A DNA stretch of 45,235 nucleotides from Actinoplanes sp. TBRC 11911 (lineage in GTDB: Bacteria; Actinomycetota; Actinomycetes; Mycobacteriales; Micromonosporaceae): positions 1-45,235 of the forward strand of contig NZ_JABBNC010000055.1 of NCBI RefSeq assembly GCF_012933445.1. The letters run 5' to 3'. How positions within the stretch are numbered: the stretch's first letter is position 1; the number at the start of each line of letters is the position of its first letter. This document shows, piece by piece, positions 14,662-24,909 of the stretch. The notes beneath the pieces are model-generated. The model had not been told where the DNA came from. It ran no database searches and worked only from the letters and a program-made list of their open reading frames with translations. Made by a program: the position numbers and the translations under genes.

Positions 14662-15800
14662 CAGTGGGCACTCCCCTCGAACGACGCGTGGTACCGCTCG
14701 AAGCCCGCCTTTTGGGCGTCGACCTCGGGCGAACCGTGCGGGTAGACGTTGTTGAACATGCTCACCGGCTGCGGGTCGGGCATCTCCAGCACCTTCTCGC
14801 GGAGCTCGAGCGCGAGCGTCTTGGCCCGCTCGTCCACCTCGGCGAAGAACGTGTCGTCGGCGAGCTGCTGCTTGGTGAGGAACGCCTTCACCCGGGCGAT
14901 CGGGTCCTTGGCCTTCCACGCCTCGACCTCGCTGGCGATGCGATACCGGGTCGGGTCGTCGGAGCTGGTGTGCGCGCCCATCCGGTACGTGTACGCCTCG
15001 ATCAGGGTCGGGCCCTGACCGTTGCGCGCCTGGTCGAGCGCCGCCCGGGTCACCGCGTACGAGGCCAGCACGTCGTTGCCGTCGATCCGGATGCCGGGGA
15101 AGCCGTAGCCGTCCGCGCGCCGGTGCAACGGGATCCGGGTCTGCCGCTCCAGCGGCTCGCTGATCGCGTACTGGTTGTTCTGACAGAAGAAGACGATCGG
15201 CGCGTGGTAGACGCTGGACCACACGAACGCCTCGTTGACGTCACCCTGGCTGGTGGCGCCGTCGCCGAAGTACGCGATCACGGCCTCGCCGTCGGCGGTG
15301 CCGGTCTTGCCGTCCATGGTGATGCCCATCGCGTACCCGGTCGCGTGCAGCGTCTGCGCGCCGATCACGATCGTGTACGTGTTGAACTTGAACTCGTTCG
15401 GGTCCCAGCCGCCCTGGTCGACGCCGCGGAACAGGCCGAACGGCATGATCGGGTCGATCCCCCTGGTGTACAGGACGCCGTGCTCCCGGTATGTCGGGAA
15501 GGCCATGTCCTGCGCGCGCATCGCGCGTCCGGAACCGACCTGAGCCGCCTCCTGCCCGAGCAGGCTGGCCCAGATGCCGAGTTCGCCCTGCCGCTGAAGC
15601 GCGGTGGCCTCGACATCTAATCGTCGGACCGTCACCAGGTCGTCGTAGAGCTGGCGGTACTCGGCGTCGGTGAAATCGACCGAGTACGTGGTGCCGTCGG
15701 CGGTCGTGACGCTGTCGATCCGTTCGCCGTCCGGGGTGAGCAGTTGGACGAAACCGCCGGCCGGAACATCCGTCCCAGCTTCGCGTTCGCCGTTCGCCAT
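14661..15800 (-). CDS. bkdA: 2-oxoacid dehydrogenase E1 alpha subunit
   Basis: The 379-residue protein is the thiamine-diphosphate-binding alpha chain. The cofactor motif starts GDGATSQGDVNEAF and ends QNNQYAIS, the usual GDG...NN span. The phosphorylation-loop region YRMGAHTSSDDPTRYR is conserved. AGGGAG, seven bases before the ATG at 15800 (MANGEREAG), decides the start; an in-frame ATG at 15818 is the alternative. It is the first gene of the operon. In actinobacteria these complexes turn leucine-, valine- and isoleucine-derived ketoacids into branched acyl-CoA primers for iso/anteiso fatty acids and some polyketides. The substrate is inferred. Confidence 0.93.
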   Translation of the reverse strand: MANGEREAGTDVPAGGFVQLLTPDGERIDSVTTADGTTYSVDFTDAEYRQLYDDLVTVRRLDVEATALQRQGELGIWASLLGQEAAQVGSGRAMRAQDMAFPTYREHGVLYTRGIDPIMPFGLFRGVDQGGWDPNEFKFNTYTIVIGAQTLHATGYAMGITMDGKTGTADGEAVIAYFGDGATSQGDVNEAFVWSSVYHAPIVFFCQNNQYAISEPLERQTRIPLHRRADGYGFPGIRIDGNDVLASYAVTRAALDQARNGQGPTLIEAYTYRMGAHTSSDDPTRYRIASEVEAWKAKDPIARVKAFLTKQQLADDTFFAEVDERAKTLALELREKVLEMPDPQPVSMFNNVYPHGSPEVDAQKAGFERYHASFEGSAH

Positions 15801-16250
15801 CCGTGTCTCCCTGTTCATCTCAACGCCCACGGTGGGTGTTGCCCGCCCGCGCGGCGTACTGCTTGGTAACCGCGCTTGGCCGGGTGAGGTTGTCGCGCGG
15901 CTCTGAGGCAGGAGCCGGAGCCCCGCCGGGGAGTGACGACGCCCACTTTTTGTCGGCATAGGGCGCCAGCGGTGATGCCGCCGCCACCATCCTGACAGAG
16001 AACGTGAGCCCCGTTACAGAGCGGGGAGATCACAGTCGGGAAATTGTGTTTGCCTTTAGTCCGATCTTGGGTGGTGGGCGGGGCGGTTGGACGGGGCATC
16101 GGTGCCCGTTTTTGTCCGAATAAGTGGTTTTCGTACGGTCACGTCCGTACGAACGGGCCCTTGCTGCCGATGCCTGTTCGCTGTCGCGTCGTTCACCCCA
16201 GTAACCGAGACGGATCCATGTTGATCATTGGTCAGGGGAGGACACCGGCC
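15801..16250. other. Divergent intergenic region, bkd operon and membrane-anchored protein
   Basis: No gene is convincing in these 450 bases. Two symmetrical elements stand out. CAACGCCCAC-G-GTGGGTGTTG at 15821-15841 is a 10-bp-arm inverted repeat with one G/T mismatch, close upstream of bkdA. TTCGTACGG at 16130-16138 is perfectly mirrored by CCGTACGAA at 16145-16153 across a six-base spacer. Both promoters must lie here, but I cannot assign clear -35/-10 pairs. Confidence 0.5.
16130..16153. promoter_or_regulatory. Perfect 9-bp inverted repeat, possible operator
   Basis: TTCGTACGG-TCACGT-CCGTACGAA lies about 100 bases upstream of the membrane-anchored protein gene. The arms are perfect and the spacer of six bases gives a centre-to-centre distance of 15, suitable for a dimeric regulator. 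It could equally form an RNA hairpin. Confidence 0.45.
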
Positions 16251-17291
16251 GTGCCGGACCAGCCAGACGACAACCCCGTGCCGCCCATGAAAGTCATGCG
16301 GAAGCGCCTGAACGGCGTGTATCGGGCCGACACCGGTTTCTCGGGGCCGACCCGGCGATACGTGATGATCGTGGCGCTTCTGGTCGGGCTGGCGTCGGTG
16401 CCGACGCTGGCGGCGATCACGGCCGGGTCGAACGAGCTGGCCGACGGGCGGACGGACACGATGGACATCCCGTTCCTGCCGCCGATGTCGTCCGGGCCGA
16501 TCCGATCGGGTGCCGGATCAGCGCCATCTGAAAGGCCATCCTCTCCGGTTACGTCGTGGCGTGCACCATCCGAAGAACCGTCGCCGGCGCGTACGGCATC
16601 TCCCGCGCCGTCGGCATCCAAAAAGACTTCCGCCCGTACGCCGGGAAGGCAGCGACCGCGGACGCCGCAGGGACTCGGGTTTTCGCCGTTGCCAGGGATG
16701 CCCCGGATTCCGGGATTGCCGGAGATGTCGTGGGCGACCGACCACTCTGACCGGTCCACGAAGGACTCACGGCCGCCGGCGCGCAAAAAGCCCGCCAAGC
16801 GTGAGGCGCCGTCCAAGCGTGAGGGACCGGCCAAGCGTGAGGCGCCGGCCAAGCGTGAGGGACCGACGCAGCCCGACGAGCCCGACGAGCCGTGGGCGCC
16901 CTCTCGCGACGGCCGCCTCCCGGACATTCCCGATTTACCAGAAATTCCCGATTTACCCGACAACAAGGGACGCCGCGACGATCGGTCCGACTGCCCCGAG
17001 CGCGAGCACACCGTCCACAACGACCGGTCCCCCGACCGGTCCGAGCATCGCCGGAGGTCACCAGTGGCTGAACGACCGCACAACATCCGTGCCGCCAGCA
17101 TCCTCGAGCGCAGCTACGCCAACAGCGGACACCACGGAAGCCCGAACGCCAACCACTCCTACCGGGGCAGCCACCGCGCGAGCAGCACGCATCACGGGGA
17201 CGAGCACATCACCCCGGCGCAGCGGCGCAGCTCCCGCGTCGGCCGGCACCACGCCGAGAACACCGAGGACCTCAGCGGGCGCTGGAACTAG
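16251..17291 (+). CDS. Membrane-anchored disordered protein with Lys-Arg-Glu-Ala-Pro repeats
   Basis: I start at the GTG at 16251 (MPDQPDDNPVPP) because AGGGGAGGA lies at a suitable distance upstream; an ATG at 16218 is in frame. The 346-residue protein has a basic cytoplasmic start, one membrane helix at about 37-57 (YVMIVALLVGLASVPTL) and a long Pro/Ser/Arg/His-rich outer segment. Four near-perfect 18-base repeats around 16794-16865 encode AKREAP/AKREGP units, and a second small repeat encodes IPDLPE. No enzymatic domain is seen. It is probably a type II membrane or wall-associated protein of unknown role. Its TAG stop lies in a CTAG shared with the stop of the convergent gene. Confidence 0.7.
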   Translation: MPDQPDDNPVPPMKVMRKRLNGVYRADTGFSGPTRRYVMIVALLVGLASVPTLAAITAGSNELADGRTDTMDIPFLPPMSSGPIRSGAGSAPSERPSSPVTSWRAPSEEPSPARTASPAPSASKKTSARTPGRQRPRTPQGLGFSPLPGMPRIPGLPEMSWATDHSDRSTKDSRPPARKKPAKREAPSKREGPAKREAPAKREGPTQPDEPDEPWAPSRDGRLPDIPDLPEIPDLPDNKGRRDDRSDCPEREHTVHNDRSPDRSEHRRRSPVAERPHNIRAASILERSYANSGHHGSPNANHSYRGSHRASSTHHGDEHITPAQRRSSRVGRHHAENTEDLSGRWN

Positions 17292-18499
17292 GGCTCGTCG
17301 AACCGGCGGCGGTTCGCGTCCAGCCACTCGTTGATCGCAGCCGAGTCGTCCGGGTCGACGCCCTCGGAGATCAGCTGGGCCACCGCCGCCGTGGCGGGGC
17401 TGCGCCGCTCACCGGTCGCGTACAGCCGGGCGAACTCGGGGATCATCTCCTCCAGCGTCTGATCGGTCTGCACCGCCGCGGCCTCGGGCAGCCCGCGCCG
17501 CCGCGTCGCGTACGCCGACCAGGCACGGGTGACCTTGGGCAGCATCGCCGCGTCGTCCATGTCCAGCACCGCGCGCCGATGCACCCAGTCGAGCAGGAAC
17601 AGGCCGGCCACCGCCGGGCTCCAGCGCAGCGGATCCGGCTCGGGCAGGCTCGCCGCGTGATCCAGGATCAGGCTGATGCAGAAGTGCAGCGACGCCAGTT
17701 CCTCGTCGGCGGTCACCCCGGCGACACCGAAGCGGGCTGCCTCCGGCGAGGACAGGAAGTCGCGGACCAGGTCGGCGTTCGCCGCGCGCGGGGGTTCCGG
17801 CAGCGGCGGCACGGTCGCGTCCGGCAGCAGTGCGAGGCGGGCCGCCGCGAGCGCGCGGTCGGTCGCCAGCGACCCCTCGGCGGGCAGATCACCCAGCCCG
17901 TCGGTGATCTCCAGGTGGCGGGCCACCTCGACGCGCAGCCGACCCGGATCCTCCTCGCGGAACCAGGTCAGCTCGTCGTCCGCGCACATCTCGCGGACCT
18001 GCTCCAGGATCCGGGTCGCCGAGGATCCGACGAACACGTCCTTGGTGATGCCGATGTTGTGATCGACCAGGGCGACCACCGCGTGCTCGGGGCCGCCGTC
18101 CTCGGCGTCCTCATATGCGAAGGTGACCAGATAGGACGTCTGGTCACCGTACACATCCCCGTACGCGTAGTAACCGGTCGGCTTGACCCGCCCGAGTTGT
18201 GTGGTCCACGGGGGTGCCTGCGCGCCGCGGCGGACCTCGGCCGCGCCCTGCGCGTCGGGGACCAGGGTGGCGAACACCTCGCGGATGGTGGTGGCGGCCG
18301 CCGTGCGCCGCCGGGTGGTGGCGGACAGGAAGTCGCCGACGAAGCTGCGCACCGCCGCGGCACGATCGGACGCGGCGACCGAGTAGACACTGCCAAGAAG
18401 CGCGGTGCCCAGCATCTCGGCATCCAGCGCACAGTTGAGCTTCGCCACGTCGCGGGCCGCGTGCAGGACCGCCTCGTACGGAGTCTGTGGAGCCGGCAT
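17288..18499 (-). CDS. Conserved-type protein of unknown function in the dynamin-like GTPase operon
   Basis: The 403-residue protein begins MPAPQTPYEAVLHAARDVAK. It is soluble, Ala- and Asp-rich and mostly helical. A central segment of about 105-150 looks like a beta domain (TGYYAYGDVYGDQTSYLVTFAYED, with VVALVDHNIGITKDVFVG). I do not recognise a named domain. It follows the two dynamin-like GTPase genes on the same strand with a 37-base gap, so it is probably co-expressed with them. An in-frame extension upstream is less likely, because it would overlap almost to the GTPase stop and has poor sequence. Confidence 0.75.
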   Translation of the reverse strand: MPAPQTPYEAVLHAARDVAKLNCALDAEMLGTALLGSVYSVAASDRAAAVRSFVGDFLSATTRRRTAAATTIREVFATLVPDAQGAAEVRRGAQAPPWTTQLGRVKPTGYYAYGDVYGDQTSYLVTFAYEDAEDGGPEHAVVALVDHNIGITKDVFVGSSATRILEQVREMCADDELTWFREEDPGRLRVEVARHLEITDGLGDLPAEGSLATDRALAAARLALLPDATVPPLPEPPRAANADLVRDFLSSPEAARFGVAGVTADEELASLHFCISLILDHAASLPEPDPLRWSPAVAGLFLLDWVHRRAVLDMDDAAMLPKVTRAWSAYATRRRGLPEAAAVQTDQTLEEMIPEFARLYATGERRSPATAAVAQLISEGVDPDDSAAINEWLDANRRRFDEP

Positions 18500-18536
18500 G
18501 TGGCGAGCGTACCTGTGAATCGACCCGCCGGACCGG

Positions 18537-20216
18537 TCACGAACGCACAGTGCTGAGAGCTTCACGCGCTTGTGCGTACGCGTTCAAAACCTCGCGGACC
18601 GGCGCCACCACGTACTCCCGGGCGACCTCGGTCACCGACCCCCGCAGGCGCTGCTCGACCCGCCGCCGGGCGCGCCGCGCACCCCAGTCCACCAGCGGCT
18701 TGAGCACCAGCCACAGCAGGAACCCCACGATCAGGCCGCCGAGCAGCAAAAACGTCGGCAGCGGCACCGCGCCGATCTTGGGGTACCCCAGCGACGGAAG
18801 CCCCAGCAGACGCAGCGCGTACCCGAGCAGGAGCCAGACCACGCCGGCCACCGCGGCCAGGACGAGCAGCCACTGCAGCCCGCCGACGGCACGCCACCAG
18901 AACGGGGTACGCGCGGCGCCCAGATCGGTGGTGGCGACGGCGCGGTCGAGGGCGTCCGGCAGGTCCGCGGTGCGCGACCGCGCCGCGGTGCTCAGCGCCG
19001 GAGCCCACACCTCGGGCAGCGGCGCGGCGGCCCGGGTGGCGACCGCCCGGACCGAGATGCCGACCGCCGACTTCTGCGCGGCGTCCGCCTCGGGCAACGA
19101 CGTACGCGGCACGATGTCGGTGGAGACCGGGTCGGTCTCCGGCTTTTCGCCCAGATGCAGCCGGCGCAGCGGGTCGGGCCGGAGTTTGCGCAGCCCACGC
19201 AGCACCGGCCAGCCGGTCGAGGCGGCGGCACGATGCCGGTACGAGCCGGCCGCCGCGTCCGCCACCGCGCTCACCCCGGCCTGGGCGGCCAGCGCGTCGG
19301 ACAATTGGCGCACCGTGGCGCGATCCACCTCGTCCTCGGCGGCGGGTGGCCCGATCATGCTGGTCAGCTGGGTGCTCACCGCGTCCAGGTCGCCGGCCAG
19401 GCGGCGGAGCACGGCCTGCCGGTCGGCCACCGTGCGTTCCAGTGACGTCCGCAACTCGGCGAGCATGCCGGGCTGCTTGGCCGAGGTCGCCATCACCGGG
19501 GACGTGCCCAGCCCGTCGTCCGTGAGCAACCGCTTCAGATCGCCGAGCACGGTCTCGGTGTCCTGGGTGGACAGCCGGTCGGCCTGGTTCAGCACCACGA
19601 CGGTGACGTCCGCGTGCGACCGGAACTGCGACAGATAGGCCTGGTGCAGGATCCGGTCGCCGTACTTCTGCGGGTCGACCACCCACACCACCTGGTCGAC
19701 CAGGCCGAGCAGCCGATCCACCTCGAGCCGGTGGCCGCGTTCGACCGAGTCGAAGTCGGGCAGGTCAAGCAGCACCAGACCACGCAGCGTGGCCTCGTCG
19801 TCGGCGTCCAGCGCGCTCTCCCGGATGAACCGGTGCCGCGGCAGCACACCGATCCAGTCGAGCAGCTGGTTCGCCGGTTCCAGCGGTCCCCAGACACACG
19901 CGTGCGCCACCCCGGTCGTCGGCCGGCGCACCCCGACCGGCGAGAGCTTCAGCCGGGCCAGGGCGTTGAACAGGCTGGACTTGCCGCTCCCGGTGCTGCC
20001 GGCCAGCGCGACCACGGTGTGGTCGCGGGAAAGTGACAGCCGGTTACCGGCGCGTTCCACCAGGGTGTGCGCTGCGACCAGATCGGCGTCCGGCAGGTAC
20101 GGGTCGACCAGCTTTACGAATTTGCCGAGCGCGTCGACCCGGCGCACCAGCTCGTCGGCGTCCACTCGCCCGTCGTCCCCGGTCAGCACCCCTCGCACCT
20201 TTTCCACCAAACTCAT
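18537..20216 (-). CDS. Dynamin-like GTPase with two membrane helices (DynB-like)
   Basis: The 559-residue protein has a full GTPase core: G1 P-loop GSTGSGKSS at 73-81, a G2-like Thr in RRPTTGVAHA, G3 DLPDFDS, and G4 NQAD (guanine specificity). A helical stalk region follows. Two adjacent membrane helices (about 445-470 and 487-511) are joined by a short loop, with a basic helical tail. This layout matches the membrane-embedded member of actinobacterial dynamin-like pairs (YfjP-type; Streptomyces DynB is the studied case, helping stabilise FtsZ rings at sporulation septa). Its ATG overlaps the stop of the upstream GTPase gene as ATGA. Orthology to DynB is inferred, not shown. Confidence 0.85.
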   Translation of the reverse strand: MSLVEKVRGVLTGDDGRVDADELVRRVDALGKFVKLVDPYLPDADLVAAHTLVERAGNRLSLSRDHTVVALAGSTGSGKSSLFNALARLKLSPVGVRRPTTGVAHACVWGPLEPANQLLDWIGVLPRHRFIRESALDADDEATLRGLVLLDLPDFDSVERGHRLEVDRLLGLVDQVVWVVDPQKYGDRILHQAYLSQFRSHADVTVVVLNQADRLSTQDTETVLGDLKRLLTDDGLGTSPVMATSAKQPGMLAELRTSLERTVADRQAVLRRLAGDLDAVSTQLTSMIGPPAAEDEVDRATVRQLSDALAAQAGVSAVADAAAGSYRHRAAASTGWPVLRGLRKLRPDPLRRLHLGEKPETDPVSTDIVPRTSLPEADAAQKSAVGISVRAVATRAAAPLPEVWAPALSTAARSRTADLPDALDRAVATTDLGAARTPFWWRAVGGLQWLLVLAAVAGVVWLLLGYALRLLGLPSLGYPKIGAVPLPTFLLLGGLIVGFLLWLVLKPLVDWGARRARRRVEQRLRGSVTEVAREYVVAPVREVLNAYAQAREALSTVRS

Positions 20217-22054
20217 GCGGAGCTCCCCGTCAACGCGAGTTCGATGCGGGCCGCCTCCACCTCGGCGGCGGCCATCCGTAGATCGGCGCCCGGGTCCTCG
20301 GCGAGACCCACCCCCGCGGTGCGGTCGGTGAACCGCGCCGCCTCGCGATCGAGCAGCTCGCCGACCCGCAGGAGCAGGTCTTCGCGCGCCTGCGTGGCCA
20401 GCGTGCGGATCGCCTGATCACCGAAGAGCGCCTCGAGCACCTTCTGGGCGGCCACTGTAGTGCCCGCCCCGACCGCCACCTCCAGCCCGGTGGGCAGGAA
20501 GGCGGTGGAGGCGAACACCGCGATCATCACGGCCAGGCCGGCGCCGTTGACCGCGTACGCCGCGCCGCGCGCCACGATCCGCTTGTCGGCACCCTCCTGA
20601 CGGACCAGGCCGAGCACCCATTGCTGCCAGTCCCGGACCAGCCGGTCGGCACGCTCGGCCAGATCCGGCGAGGGCTTCTGCAGTTCCGGGTCCAACAGCG
20701 CCGTCCCGGCCGGGTGGGCGTGCCATGCCACGTACGCCTGTTCGGCAGCGTCCGCCGCGATCCCGCGCAACAGCGTGACCAGCTGGGACTCCAGCGCCGC
20801 CTGCAGGTTGCGACCGGGCAGCGGGCGTCCGGTGATCGCCGAGACGACCCGGTCGCGGAACTGCCCGACCTTGTTCTCCAGCGTCTTGAGGAACTCGCCG
20901 GTGCCGACGAACTCCTGCCAGCGGGCCAGCACCTCGCCGCGCAGCAGACGGCCGTCGCGCAGCCCGTCGGCGACGGTCTGCCGGCCGGTGCGATAGGCGA
21001 CGGTGACCCGCTCGTCCAGCGCCTTCGCGGCCCGGGCCTGCTCGTCGGCGGCCTCGGCGAGCCCGGCCACGGCCGGTCCGAGAGCGGTCAGCGCGCCGTC
21101 CAGGGTCTGCCGGACGACCGCGCCGCGCGCGTCGGCGTCCGCGGCGAGTTGACCGAACCAGTCGTGCAGCGGCTGGATGACCTCCTCGGCGATCAGTCCC
21201 GGACCGTCCAGTCTGGTCTCCGGCAGGATGAACAGCGGCGCCGCACCGAGGTCGCGCACGGCGAGCATGTCGCGCAGGTGGGTGGTGACGTCGGCGATCG
21301 CCTCCGCCGGGACGCGATCCAGCACCAGCGCGATCACCGTGCCGCGCAGCCGGGCCGTGGTCAGCAGTTCCCACGGTACGGCGTCCGCGTACCGGGCCGC
21401 GGTGGTGACGAACAGCCACAGGTCGGCGGCGGCGAGCAGTTGTGCGGCGAGTTGCCTGTTCTGGTCGACCACCGAGTCGATGTCCGGCGCGTCCAGGAAC
21501 GCCAGGCCGGAGCCGAGCGCGGTGGCCGAGACGATCTGCAGCGTGCGCGGGTCGGCGCTCGGCTCGGGCGTGCGGACCAGGCCGGGCAGCAGCTCGCCGG
21601 ACCGAAACCACGGCAGGTCGGCCGGGCTGCTGACCAGGACCGGGGAGCGGGTCGTCGGGCGCAGCACACCGGCCGCGCTGACCGGCGCCCGCACCAGGCT
21701 GTTGACCAGGGTGGACTTACCCGCGCCGGTGGAGCCGCCGACCACCACCAGCAGCGGCGCGTCCAGCCGGGCCAGGCGCGGCAGGAGATAGTCGTCGAGC
21801 TGGGCGACCAGCGCGGCACCCACCCGCTTGGCGTCGTCGGCGGACGGCATCACCAACGGATATGCGGCGCCGCCGATGGTGGCGCGCAGCCGGCTGAGCG
21901 CGTTGGCCAGGCGTCCCACGGCCGGTGGCGCCTCAACTGGAGGTTTTGTCCCGTTCTGGACGGGTTCCGCCGAGGCCTCGGCAAGATCGGGATGTGGCAG
22001 ACGTGACACGATGGGATCCGTACGATCGGGGTTGCCGGCGGGATCGGTGGCCAT
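20213..22054 (-). CDS. Dynamin-family GTPase (DynA-like)
   Basis: The 613-residue protein has a P-loop GGSTGAGKST at 106-115, a Thr-containing G2 (RPTTRSPVL), G3 DAPDIDS and a G4-like position in LVLDRVPAE, where the usual N-K-x-D is not evident. A long helical region follows, with a hydrophobic stretch (GAGLAVMIAVFASTAFLPTG) that may insert in or touch the membrane. It heads an operon with the second GTPase (ATGA overlap) and a conserved unknown gene. The ATG at 22054 (MATDPAGN) is preferred; two more starts up to 22129 are in frame. Paired bacterial dynamins act on membranes during division or stress, and that role is inferred here. Confidence 0.83.
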   Translation of the reverse strand: MATDPAGNPDRTDPIVSRLPHPDLAEASAEPVQNGTKPPVEAPPAVGRLANALSRLRATIGGAAYPLVMPSADDAKRVGAALVAQLDDYLLPRLARLDAPLLVVVGGSTGAGKSTLVNSLVRAPVSAAGVLRPTTRSPVLVSSPADLPWFRSGELLPGLVRTPEPSADPRTLQIVSATALGSGLAFLDAPDIDSVVDQNRQLAAQLLAAADLWLFVTTAARYADAVPWELLTTARLRGTVIALVLDRVPAEAIADVTTHLRDMLAVRDLGAAPLFILPETRLDGPGLIAEEVIQPLHDWFGQLAADADARGAVVRQTLDGALTALGPAVAGLAEAADEQARAAKALDERVTVAYRTGRQTVADGLRDGRLLRGEVLARWQEFVGTGEFLKTLENKVGQFRDRVVSAITGRPLPGRNLQAALESQLVTLLRGIAADAAEQAYVAWHAHPAGTALLDPELQKPSPDLAERADRLVRDWQQWVLGLVRQEGADKRIVARGAAYAVNGAGLAVMIAVFASTAFLPTGLEVAVGAGTTVAAQKVLEALFGDQAIRTLATQAREDLLLRVGELLDREAARFTDRTAGVGLAEDPGADLRMAAAEVEAARIELALTGSSA

Positions 22055-22218
22055 CGTGCTTACCAGGCCCTTCTCGTCCGATTCACCGTGCGATGTCACG
22101 GCTAAAGAGTGCCCGATCAATGCATGCACGACAACAGGTACCGGTATGCCGTGACCGGACAGGTATCTACCGAAGCGCCCCGGACCCTGTAGTTGCGCCG
22201 GGTGGGCTCAACTCCAAC

Positions 22219-22246
22219 TTGACGATGTGCGAGCCCGTGGCATCAT
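22219..22246 (+). promoter_or_regulatory. dnaK promoter
   Basis: TTGACG (-35, 22219-22224) and CATCAT (-10, 22241-22246) are separated by 16 bases. The HAIR operator begins at the downstream edge of the -10, so HspR binding would block this promoter. Confidence 0.55.
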
Positions 22247-22265
22247 TGAGTCGGCTCCACTCAAC
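22245..22265. promoter_or_regulatory. HAIR operator (HspR-binding) in front of dnaK
   Basis: ATTGAGT-N7-ACTCAAC matches the HspR-associated inverted repeat CTTGAGT-N7-ACTCAAG at 12 of 14 arm positions. It lies 41 bases upstream of the dnaK ATG. The repressor HspR is the fourth gene of this operon, so the loop is autoregulatory. Confidence 0.9.
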
Positions 22266-22305
22266 CTTGTACGGACTGAGCTCTCAGTAAGAAGCGAGGA
22301 ACACC

Positions 22306-24185
<1,880 letters not shown>

Positions 24186-24189
<4 letters not shown>

Positions 24190-24851
24190 GTGCCGCGGAC
24201 GACGAGAACGACGGTCGGACGACCGAGCGGGTCGTCATCCGGGACCGGCGCAAGATCGATCCGAAGGGTGGCCAGGCCAAGGACGCCGGTAAGGCGAAGG
24301 GCCAGGCCACGGTCGGTGGCATGCATCGTGCCGCCGACCCGGAGGACGGCGCCCCGGCCTCGGAGTCGAAGCCGAAGCCGGCTCCGGCGGAGGCCGAGGA
24401 GCCCAAGCCCGCCCTCGGTGCCGAACTGGAGTCACTGCGTGGCGAGCTCGACGAGCGCACGCACGACCTGCAGCGGGTGACCGCCGAGTACGCCAACTAC
24501 CGCAAGCGCGTGGACCGCGACCGGTCGGTGGCCGCCGAGATGACCACCGGTGCGGTGCTGACCGCGCTGCTGCCGGTGCTCGACGACATCGACCGTGCCC
24601 GCGAGCACGGCGACCTGGTCGGGCCGTTCGCCTCGGTGGCGGATTCGCTGACCGCGGTGGCCGGCAAGCTCGGTCTGGTCGCGTTCGGGGAGAAGGGTGA
24701 CCCGTTCGACCCGAACCGCCACGAGGCGGTCGCGCACCAGACGTCCGCCGACGTCACGGAGCCGACCTGTATCGAGGTGATGCGCCGGGGCTACACACTG
24801 GGCGAGCGGCTGCTGCGGCCCGCCATGGTCGCGGTTGCCGACCCGGAGTGA
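24186..24851 (+). CDS. grpE: Nucleotide exchange factor GrpE
   Basis: The 221-residue protein has a long acidic/Pro-rich N-terminus (about 1-75). A coiled-coil dimer helix follows (ELESLRGELDERTHDLQRVTAEYANYRKRVDRD), then the C-terminal beta domain ending MRRGYTLGERLLRPAMVAVAD, the GrpE signature. It releases ADP from DnaK. The GTG start overlaps the dnaK stop as GTGA, giving translational coupling. The N-terminal extension is longer than in E. coli GrpE, as is usual in actinobacteria. Confidence 0.96.
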
Positions 24852-24909
24852 TCTACGTGTCCGTCCCGCCTGCCGCACCGCGGCAGGCGGGACCCGCCGC
24901 TAGGAGGGG

